Shown one piece after another: positions 1 through 5,336 of a DNA stretch of 5,336 nt. Numbering within the stretch: the stretch's first letter is position 1; each line of letters opens with the position of its first letter. Both the position numbers and the translations under genes were made by a program. This DNA is from Balneolaceae bacterium. Lineage in GTDB: Bacteria; Bacteroidota; Rhodothermia; Balneolales; Balneolaceae. The DNA lies in assembly GCA_007126675.1 (NCBI GenBank), contig SLAU01000339.1, forward strand, positions 1 through 5,336, in the 5' to 3' direction. The notes beneath the pieces are model-generated. The model was not told the origin of the DNA, searched no databases, and saw only the letters and a list, made by a program, of their open reading frames with translations.

Positions 1-603
1 ACTCAGCTCGGAATTGAACTTGCCTCAAAATATCCTGAAGATATCAGAGCCTACATTAGTGTCAGTCAGGTTGTGGACAATCACCGGGCTTATGAAATTG
101 GACATAACTGGCTGCAAGAGCAAATTCAAAGAGGCCAAAAACAGGATGATATCAAACGTCTTGAAGAGCTGGGAAGCCCGCCCTTTACCGAACACAGTAA
201 GCACGTAGCCTTCGCACAAATGGTGGGAAAATATGACGGCAATTTTGATATCAGCATGGGCCGTTTGGCGCGTATTGCAGTACGGTCACCGGAGTATAGC
301 CTTTTGGACTACTACCGCTGGCTGAATGGCGCTAACCGTGGCAGCGGGCCGATGTGGGATGAGGTTTATGCACGGCATATCAATTACACAGAAAAGATTA
401 CGAGACTGGAAGTGCCGGTTTTCTTCTTTTCCGGATTGTATGATTACAATACTCCTCACCAACTTGTAAAGGAATATTTCGAAACAATTGATGCTCCGGT
501 AAAAGAGCTTATCACTTTTGAGAATTCAGCCCATACACCGTTTTTGGGCGAGCCTGCCAGGTTTACTTCGGAATTGATCAATGTAAAAAGATCAGTGAAG
601 TAG
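1..603 (+). CDS. alpha/beta hydrolase (proline iminopeptidase-like), 5'-truncated by window edge
   Basis: The reading frame is open from base 1 and ends at TAG 601-603, leaving 200 residues of a longer protein. An ATG at 73 lies inside the fold and is not the true start. The fragment opens with TQLGIELASKYPEDIRAYI, which normally follows directly on the nucleophile elbow (G-x-S-x-G) of an alpha/beta hydrolase, so the catalytic Ser should lie just outside the window. Residues about 28-135 are a mostly helical, charged cap region. The strand VPVFFFSGLYDYNTP carries the likely acid (Asp148 of the fragment, codon at 442), and NSAHTPFLGEP carries the catalytic His178 (codon at 532). The GxYDxxTP plus SAH-PF-EP pattern resembles soluble hydrolases near proline iminopeptidases. 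The exact substrate cannot be told. The protein ends shortly after the His, as expected for the family. Nothing ties it functionally to the downstream genes; a 368-base gap separates them. Confidence 0.88.
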   Translation, partial: TQLGIELASKYPEDIRAYISVSQVVDNHRAYEIGHNWLQEQIQRGQKQDDIKRLEELGSPPFTEHSKHVAFAQMVGKYDGNFDISMGRLARIAVRSPEYSLLDYYRWLNGANRGSGPMWDEVYARHINYTEKITRLEVPVFFFSGLYDYNTPHQLVKEYFETIDAPVKELITFENSAHTPFLGEPARFTSELINVKRSVK

Positions 604-781
604 AATTTCTAAATATTTTTTCAAAGCAAAGTATAGCCTGCTTTAAATTATTGTGCCCCGCTTGCCAATATTATTATTTGTACAATGAAGCTGATTAAAC
701 TTCTATGTCTGTCTCATAGAATTTTCTACCCCACCTTAAAAACCCCTTCTAAGATAAATAAAGGATAGTTTTTAAAATAAA

Positions 782-809
782 TTGAAATTTATGATGTAAA
801 ATAGTTTTA
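782..809 (+). promoter_or_regulatory. candidate Bacteroidota-type sigma-A promoter
   Basis: TTG at 782-784 is followed after 17 bases by TAGTTTTA at 802-809. The known Bacteroidota primary promoter pattern is TTG, about 17-23 bases, then TAnnTTTG; this site matches all but the last base. It would place the transcription start a little after 815 and give a leader of about 150 bases before the lipoprotein start. It is the best match I found by eye in the gap. The whole region is AT-rich, so chance matches are likely. A looser alternative is TTG 651-653 with TATTATTTG at 672-680. Confidence 0.35.
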
Positions 810-864
810 AATCACGCTTATATAACGAGTGCCAGCGAATGTGTGTGCACGATCTGTTAAAGTT

Positions 865-889
865 ACATCTGAAATAATAAAACAGATGT
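865..889 (+). promoter_or_regulatory. small leader hairpin
   Basis: ACATCTG (865-871) and CAGATGT (883-889) form a perfect 7-bp inverted repeat around an 11-base AT-rich loop. A T-G wobble (864 with 890) could extend it by one pair. It lies between the candidate promoter and the lipoprotein start, so it could be a 5' leader structure or an operator. It is not followed by a T-run and is therefore not a convincing terminator. Confidence 0.35.
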
Positions 890-927
890 GGAAATTATTG
901 AGAATGCCTCTGCTTAAAATGATGTGG

Positions 928-947
928 TTGATTTAATATTGAATCAA
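928..947. promoter_or_regulatory. 20-base near-palindrome, possible operator
   Basis: TTGATTTAAT followed at once by ATTGAATCAA forms an inverted repeat with 10-base arms, no spacer and a single mismatched pair (934 with 941). It sits 24 bases upstream of the likely lipoprotein start. It also contains TAATATTG (934-941), one base off the TAnnTTTG promoter element, although no good TTG lies at the right distance upstream. A repressor or activator site controlling the operon is possible. The low base complexity keeps confidence low. Confidence 0.3.
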
Positions 948-971
948 ATTAAACGAAAAATAAAAAATGGA

Positions 972-1742
972 ATGGTTATGGAATTATATAAAAACATAAA
1001 AATTAAACTCAATACTGTGATTTTGCTGCTTCTGTCTGTTATGGTTTTTTCATGTGGAACAGATAGTACAGATGTTGGCTCAAATGATCTGATAGACGGA
1101 TTAAGCCCGCAGATTTGGCAGATTGTGGATGAAGATTTAATAAGTACGTTTGAGGATAGTTTATCAATGACAATTCACAGAGGGGATAATCCACCGGATA
1201 TCGTTTCTGCATTGTTAGGAAGTCAGGCAAAAGCAAAAGCAAATAATAGTGTAACGGTTGTAATGAGGCCGTTTGAGTTAGTTGAAACACTCGTACCGAA
1301 TGATCCTTGTGCTGAATGTAGCTGGTATGATTTGTACATCATGTTTAATGAACAGGATATGGCAAACAATGAGATGACAATAAGAATGAGACATATTGAG
1401 GAGCCGGAGATAGCACCTGAGGGAGGATTTATTTCCGGCGATGGTAATAACTTTTCAGTTTTTATTGAGCAAACTCAGGATTTTGACGGGCAAATTGTAG
1501 AATTGGTGAGTTTGTTTTCCGGCACTGTAACATCAGGAGGTATCGTTGATCCGCAGTTGGCCGGGGTAATGGTAGAAAACTCCGGGGTTCCGGGCCGTTT
1601 GCCAAATGGTACAGGCAGATCATACAAAGACGGAAACGACCTTGCTGAAGTTAGCGAATGGCCGGAAGTGGATGAAAAAATTGTCGGCACTGAGACAGAT
1701 AGGATCTGGAGTATTTTCAGAAAGTCCATTCTGAATAATTAA
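972..1742 (+). CDS. predicted lipoprotein with conserved-looking beta-rich domain, function unknown
   Basis: Starting at ATG 972 gives 256 residues; ATG 978, two codons on, is equally possible, and GTG 924 is less likely. The N-terminus is a classic lipoprotein signal: basic residues (YKNIKIK), a hydrophobic core (VILLLLSVMV) and the lipobox VFSC, with lipidated Cys28 followed by GTDSTD. The mature protein would be membrane-anchored, facing the periplasm or the cell surface. The rest is polar, with likely beta strands. Notable motifs are RGDNPPDI (residues about 70-77), a DPCAEC CxxC pair (Cys113, Cys116) and GDGNNFSVF (about 156-164). From memory, the 'GxNPPxI' plus 'GNNFTVF' combination recurs in uncharacterised Bacteroidota lipoproteins; I cannot confirm this here. 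The CxxC could be a disulfide or a metal ligand pair. The stop is 26 bases before the next gene's start on the same strand, so the two are probably co-transcribed. A partner, anchor or inhibitor of that secreted protein is a guess. Confidence 0.82.
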   Translation: MVMELYKNIKIKLNTVILLLLSVMVFSCGTDSTDVGSNDLIDGLSPQIWQIVDEDLISTFEDSLSMTIHRGDNPPDIVSALLGSQAKAKANNSVTVVMRPFELVETLVPNDPCAECSWYDLYIMFNEQDMANNEMTIRMRHIEEPEIAPEGGFISGDGNNFSVFIEQTQDFDGQIVELVSLFSGTVTSGGIVDPQLAGVMVENSGVPGRLPNGTGRSYKDGNDLAEVSEWPEVDEKIVGTETDRIWSIFRKSILNN

Positions 1743-1758
1743 TCTTGAAAAAATCAAA

Positions 1759-1764
1759 AGAGGA
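1759..1764 (+). promoter_or_regulatory. ribosome binding site that favours the ATG 1769 start
   Basis: AGAGGA lies 4 bases before ATG 1769. An in-frame TTG at 1745 would add eight residues (MKKSKEEI), but it has no such site and sits 2 bases after the previous stop. The ATG start also gives a normal signal peptide, so it is preferred. Confidence 0.55.
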
Positions 1765-1768
1765 AATT

Positions 1769-4700
1769 ATGAATGCATTAAATAAAGCTACTAATAAAAG
1801 TTTTTTAAAGATTCTTTCGATTACAATGATCGTCTTAATCTGTTTCCCGGTAAAAAGTACTTTTGCCCAAACTTCAACAGGCATGCAAATTACCGGTCAG
1901 GATAAGCTTGAAATATCTGAAGATCAAATTAACCCCGGATGGCATTTTGACAGTTTTTTCCTGGGAGTTGAACTGATCAACAACATGGCTTCATTACATA
2001 TTTCAAACGTACAGGAGTCTCCATTAAATGGTGATATTTTTGCCATAGGTGCAGGTGAAACCACTACTGGAAATTACAAAGGTCTGTTAATGAGATACAG
2101 AAATGGAGAATGGACAATTAATGATGAGTTTGAAATTCCCAATAACGATAATAATCAAATATTGTCAATTCCTATGCACGTACATACCAATGGGGATGTT
2201 TATTACTCTGATGGATATAATCTGATAATTAATCGTTTCAACTCTTCTACAAATATTATAAGAAATCCCGATAACTCTGATCTGCCTGAGCCGGGATACG
2301 AAGGTGACAGAATGGTTGATGTTACTCAGGATGATAATGGAAAAATGTGGTTGTTGTACAGTTATCCAAGGTTAGTTGGTTTTACAAGCTATAACCAGCC
2401 AGAGTTCGATATTTATGACCATACAAATAGCCCGCTGCCAGATCCGGCTGAGACCTCTCACATAACTGAAGAACATCCCATGAGATATCTTGCCTCAACC
2501 GGAGATGATTTATGGATTACAACGTACCATGAAGATGGTGGATTATTCAGAAAAACCGAAGATGACTGGGACCACTTTACAACCGAGAATTCTGATCTGC
2601 CAAGTAATTGGGTGTCTGCTGTTGTTGCACAATCAGGGGGTCAATTATTGGTAAGTACATTCCCGACCGAGTTTGAACCGTCTAATGGTGGCCTTATGAG
2701 GTTTGAAGACGATGAGTGGGCATATATTGAGGGTACATCAAATAACTTTGTGAGAGTTCATGCAGTTGAGGAGGATACCTATATATGGGCAAGCATAGGT
2801 AATTTTGGAGATACTGAAGATAATACACGGTCTGGCCGCCTTGTGGAATATGATGGTACGTCCTGGTCATTAATTGCTGATGAAGGAGAGTTTTATAATC
2901 AATTGAACTGGCTGACAGTTGACAGTAATAATAATAAATGGCTGGGAGGAGATTTTCTAGTAATTAATGCGGGTGTGGCGAGTTTAAATCAGAATTTTGT
3001 TTCATTTAACAATGTACCGCAAGCCGGTAATTACTATATCGCAGGTAATACATTTTTTGTGAGTTGGAATGTGGGCAGCAGGATTGAAAGTGTTGACTTA
3101 TACAGATCAGATGAAAACTCAGATTGGATACCTGTAGTTGAAAATATTCCTGTAGAAACATTGAACCATCAGATTACATTTCCCGATGAACACGAATTTG
3201 AGATGCAATTACTAGTTACTAAATCAGGAACTTTTAGTATTCAGGATATAAGTGATTCCTTTTTCGTGTTCAATCCCGATGAATATAAATATCACCTGAG
3301 ACGTCAACTTTCAAATGGCGGCTTTGAATTATTTGATCCACAAACTCATGGATGGAGTATGAGAAATCGGGAAGAAGTAATGTGGCCTGAAGAAGATTGG
3401 GAAGACATTGAATATTCAACACTTTTTACATTACCCCCCATTTCGGCAAAACCTGAAGATTTTCCAAGCTGGGATTTAATGCGGCAAGCATTTGGAGATG
3501 ATGAGGTTACAATTGGAAATACTAATATTGCAGATTCAGGCGCAATTATTGCATGGAGAATTCTGAAACACAATGGATTTCAGGGAGTATGCCATGGTTT
3601 TGCGGTTACAAGTTTACTGGCTTTTAATGATGGTATTGAAAGTCTATCAACAGAAGCCATTGGAATAAACCTTGATGTAGAACAACTGTATGATGCAGAG
3701 GCAGTAAGTGATGTTCGAAATGGAATAAACACAGTTTGGACACGACAATTCGGTATCGATCATTTAATGAGTTTTATGTTAAGTGCTTCTGGAACAGGTA
3801 GCTTTTTAAAAGGACCGAACGAAACTCTGGAAGAAGTTAAAGAGATGTTAGAAAGAACTTCTACTTCATCATATCACAATGCAATTACTTTAATGCCGCC
3901 AGATAATCTAAGTGCTGCACATTCTATCTTGCCTTTTAAAGCAGAAGAAAACCCGGATGCACCACATATTTGGGACATTTATGTTCACGATAGCAATTTT
4001 CCATGGATAGATTCACTTAAAGTTCAGATAAATACCGATAATGACTATTGGTGGTATTCAACTCCAGCACTTGATGAAGACGAAAATCTAATTGTAGTTA
4101 CCAATTATGAGGGATACGCGGGTTTATTTTTATCCGATCGGGTAGATGCTTATTTAACTACTTCAAGGTTGCCCAAGAGTCAGTCTGATCATCAGAATAA
4201 TTTGTATTCAAAATTGGATGAACTCAATGAAATGGGCTACACTTATTCACTTTTCAGTGCAGGAACCGAGCTTACAATACGTGACGAATTGGAAAATGAA
4301 ATAAGCTATGCCGATAGCCTTTTGAGTTCAGGTGTGCCTGGCTCATTACCTATTATCCCTACTGTAGGAGGTATCCACCCTCCTATAGGTTATTTCTTGC
4401 CAATTGACCAGTATGACATTGAAGTAAATTTCGAGAATGGTGGTGATATATTTTCTATTCAGTCTGATAAAACGCTTTACGTGTATTCCACAACTGAATT
4501 ACCTGAAAGTGGAGTCGATTTACTGCGTATAGGAAATTCCATGTCAGTACTTGGAAATTCTGATGGCCATGAAAGAACTGTGAATATGACAGTAATTGAA
4601 GCTGGTGAATCGAAAAACAAGATGTTTAGTATTCTTGGCGCTGTTATTGCAAACACTGATTCCTTAAAATTTGAAATTTCAGAAGGCAATAATTTGATAG

Positions 4701-5227
4701 TCAATAATTACGGAGCCTCTTCTTCGGTTACACTCGAATTAAGGGATGCTATTGGAGATGATGTTGATTACTTCTTATATGAAAACTTTGACCTTCTTGA
4801 ATCTTCTGGATTTAAATTTATTCCTGATTGGGATGATGTTTCAAACAATGAAGTTACTGTGCAAATTGATACAAACCTCGATGGAGAATATGATGAATCA
4901 ATCACGCTCGAAAGCATGCCTACTTCAATTGATGAAGAAGATATGGGTCATCATGTGATACCTGATGGTTATAAGTTATATCAAAACTATCCGAACCCGT
5001 TTAACCCTGCAACTACTATTCAGTTTGCAATTCCGCAATCAGGTAATGTAGAGCTTGTTGTGTACGATATGCTGGGCCGTGAAATTGCTACACTAATAAA
5101 CGAGCACAAAGATACCGGTTACCATGAAGTTGTATTTGATGCCGGAAATCTGTCCAGCGGTGTTTATTTGTATCGAATTAGTACCGGCAGTTTCGTGGAA
5201 ACAAGGCGGTTAACATTAATCAAATAA
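1769..5227 (+). CDS. multidomain T9SS-exported protein: beta-propeller-like repeats, Ig-like segment, candidate papain-like cysteine peptidase
   Basis: The protein has 1152 residues from ATG 1769 (numbering used here). Residues 1-33 form a Sec signal peptide with hydrophobic core and likely cleavage at STFA|QT. Residues about 45-410 carry beta-propeller-like repeats: recurring S-x-LP turns (Ser170, 221, 275, about 50 apart) each followed by strands such as GKMWLL, DDLWITT and NKWLGG, like the two-component-regulator propeller family. About 415-500 is a beta-sandwich, Ig-like segment. About 500-800 looks like a papain-like cysteine peptidase: QGVCHGFAVTSLL gives Cys608 (with Gln605 nearby), AAHSILPF gives His718, and IYVHDSNFPW gives Asp741, in the order Cys-His-Asp. 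About 800-1060 is a beta-rich linker with DTNLDGEYDE (1034-1043), a calcium-loop-like motif. About 1064-1152 is the T9SS type A sorting domain, with YPNPFNP at 1074-1080. The protein should therefore cross the outer membrane and be attached or released. No membrane helix follows the signal peptide. Activity and substrate are unknown; an inactive peptidase fold is also possible. Confidence 0.88.
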   Translation: MNALNKATNKSFLKILSITMIVLICFPVKSTFAQTSTGMQITGQDKLEISEDQINPGWHFDSFFLGVELINNMASLHISNVQESPLNGDIFAIGAGETTTGNYKGLLMRYRNGEWTINDEFEIPNNDNNQILSIPMHVHTNGDVYYSDGYNLIINRFNSSTNIIRNPDNSDLPEPGYEGDRMVDVTQDDNGKMWLLYSYPRLVGFTSYNQPEFDIYDHTNSPLPDPAETSHITEEHPMRYLASTGDDLWITTYHEDGGLFRKTEDDWDHFTTENSDLPSNWVSAVVAQSGGQLLVSTFPTEFEPSNGGLMRFEDDEWAYIEGTSNNFVRVHAVEEDTYIWASIGNFGDTEDNTRSGRLVEYDGTSWSLIADEGEFYNQLNWLTVDSNNNKWLGGDFLVINAGVASLNQNFVSFNNVPQAGNYYIAGNTFFVSWNVGSRIESVDLYRSDENSDWIPVVENIPVETLNHQITFPDEHEFEMQLLVTKSGTFSIQDISDSFFVFNPDEYKYHLRRQLSNGGFELFDPQTHGWSMRNREEVMWPEEDWEDIEYSTLFTLPPISAKPEDFPSWDLMRQAFGDDEVTIGNTNIADSGAIIAWRILKHNGFQGVCHGFAVTSLLAFNDGIESLSTEAIGINLDVEQLYDAEAVSDVRNGINTVWTRQFGIDHLMSFMLSASGTGSFLKGPNETLEEVKEMLERTSTSSYHNAITLMPPDNLSAAHSILPFKAEENPDAPHIWDIYVHDSNFPWIDSLKVQINTDNDYWWYSTPALDEDENLIVVTNYEGYAGLFLSDRVDAYLTTSRLPKSQSDHQNNLYSKLDELNEMGYTYSLFSAGTELTIRDELENEISYADSLLSSGVPGSLPIIPTVGGIHPPIGYFLPIDQYDIEVNFENGGDIFSIQSDKTLYVYSTTELPESGVDLLRIGNSMSVLGNSDGHERTVNMTVIEAGESKNKMFSILGAVIANTDSLKFEISEGNNLIVNNYGASSSVTLELRDAIGDDVDYFLYENFDLLESSGFKFIPDWDDVSNNEVTVQIDTNLDGEYDESITLESMPTSIDEEDMGHHVIPDGYKLYQNYPNPFNPATTIQFAIPQSGNVELVVYDMLGREIATLINEHKDTGYHEVVFDAGNLSSGVYLYRISTGSFVETRRLTLIK
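4961..5224 (+). other. T9SS type A C-terminal sorting domain (coding segment)
   Basis: This codes for residues 1065-1152 of the large protein. It has the standard layout of the Por secretion C-terminal domain: PDGYKLYQNYPNPFNP, then TTIQFAIP, VELVVYDMLGREI, a GYHEVVFDA strand, LSSGVYLYRIS, and a closing strand with basic residues (ETRRLTLIK). In known systems this domain directs passage through the outer-membrane T9SS translocon and is usually cleaved by a sortase-like peptidase on export. The family wording here is the Balneolota/Ignavibacteriota style. The T9SS machinery itself is not in the window. Confidence 0.93.
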
Positions 5228-5237
5228 TTAAGCGAGA

Positions 5238-5304
5238 CTGGTAATTTACATTTACACATATTTGCGCTATTATATGTGCAAAATATGTGTAAATGAATTA
5301 TCAG
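5238..5304. repeat. long imperfect inverted repeat / hairpin downstream of the operon
   Basis: Starting 11 bases after the stop codon, the two halves pair over about 28 bp. CTGGTAATT (5238-5246) pairs with AATTATCAG (5296-5304), with one G-T wobble. After a 2-base bulge (5247-5248), the 15 bases at 5249-5263 pair perfectly with 5281-5295. After a single bulged A (5280), GCGC (5264-5267) pairs with GTGC (5276-5279), with one wobble, around an 8-base AT loop. No T-run follows on either strand, so a standard intrinsic terminator is not clear. It could be a 3' end-protecting RNA hairpin, a bidirectional terminator of unusual form, or a palindromic repeat or MITE-like element. Confidence 0.75.
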
Positions 5305-5336
5305 CCAATCAAAGGAAGGGGATCAGCTTCTAATCC
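5305..5336. other. unassigned 3' end of window
   Basis: The last 32 bases after the hairpin include AAAGGAAGGGG, which is purine-rich like a ribosome binding site, but no start codon follows before the window ends. I can assign nothing here. Confidence 0.4.

Larger units (their letters stand above)
604..971. other. AT-rich intergenic region with no supported gene
   Basis: These 368 bases separate the hydrolase from the lipoprotein gene. No frame of useful length on either strand looks coding. An in-frame GTG at 924 would lengthen the lipoprotein by 16 residues, but that stretch is A-rich, overlaps a near-palindrome, and pushes the signal peptide inward, so I treat it as leader. The region holds a weak inverted repeat just after the hydrolase (AAAGCA at 623-628 with TGCTTT at 639-644), a 16-base inverted repeat at 777-792, a promoter-like pair at 782-809, a 7-bp hairpin at 865-889, and a near-palindrome at 928-947. 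The weak repeat at 623-644 lacks a following T-run, so I do not call it a terminator. Confidence 0.7.

Noticed and set aside
1..603. Hydrolase as a horizontally acquired gene because of higher G+C
   Set aside because: One stretch (301-360) has 36 G/C of 60 by hand count against 16 of 60 at 2101-2160, but another hydrolase stretch (481-540) is close to 25 of 60. Housekeeping-type enzymes often have more G+C than large secreted proteins, so the contrast alone proves nothing.
623..644. Hairpin after the hydrolase as an intrinsic terminator
   Set aside because: The stem is only 6 bp with a 10-base loop and no T-run follows, so it is not distinguishable from chance.
924..971. GTG 924 as the lipoprotein start
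   Set aside because: It would add 16 residues before the signal peptide, placing the lipobox Cys at residue 44, and the added DNA overlaps a near-palindrome. ATG 972 or 978 gives a normal lipoprotein signal length.
1226..1245. Short GCAAAA tandem repeat in the lipoprotein gene
   Set aside because: It is about two units long and encodes an ordinary QAKAKA stretch. It is too short to call a variable repeat.
1745..1768. TTG 1745 as the start of the large gene
   Set aside because: It is a rare start codon 2 bases after the previous stop with no ribosome binding site. ATG 1769 has AGAGGA upstream and gives a standard signal peptide.
3346..3573. Antisense open frames inside the large gene (also at 4477-4704) and inside the lipoprotein gene (1039-1290, 1475-1729)
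   Set aside because: They are shadows of clear sense-strand proteins, with no start context, recognisable motif or domain of their own.
5238..5304. Integron attC site
   Set aside because: The palindrome has bulges, but the ends lack the RYYYAAC/GTTRRRY core sites, and no integrase or cassette structure is seen.

Overview
The window looks like chromosome from a Bacteroidota/FCB-group bacterium, most likely of the Balneolota/Rhodothermota/Ignavibacteriota type. The main reason is the end of the largest protein: a type IX secretion (T9SS) type A sorting domain with the NYPNPFNP motif, a 'YDMLGRE' strand, an 'LSSGVYLYR' strand and a basic last strand. This wording is typical of those lineages. 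Other support is an AT-rich, A-rich leader context with weak Shine-Dalgarno signals and a possible TTG-N17-TAnnTTT promoter. The taxonomic call is an inference.

Layout, all on the + strand. (1) Bases 1-603 hold the 3' part of an alpha/beta hydrolase of the proline-iminopeptidase-like kind. It is cut by the window edge just after the expected nucleophile elbow; the acid and His of the triad are present. (2) Bases 604-971 are a 368-base AT-rich gap with no supported gene, but with a candidate promoter, several small inverted repeats and a possible leader hairpin. (3) Bases 972-1742 encode a lipoprotein of about 256 residues that begins with a clear lipobox. (4) After 26 bases, 1769-5227 encodes a secreted protein of 1152 residues: signal peptide, beta-propeller-like repeats, an Ig-like segment, a candidate papain-like cysteine peptidase domain (Cys608, His718, Asp741), a beta-rich linker with a DxNxDGxxxD calcium-type loop, and the T9SS C-terminal domain. 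(5) The last 109 bases contain a striking hairpin of about 28 bp (5238-5304) with no obvious U-tract.

The lipoprotein and the large secreted protein look like a two-gene operon transcribed from the 604-971 region. The most interesting reading is an exported, surface-attached or released cysteine peptidase with sensor-like propeller repeats, paired with a lipoprotein that could be its partner, anchor or inhibitor. The domain architecture is read from sequence; the pairing of functions is a hypothesis. I see no tRNA, rRNA, CRISPR array, transposase or integrase.
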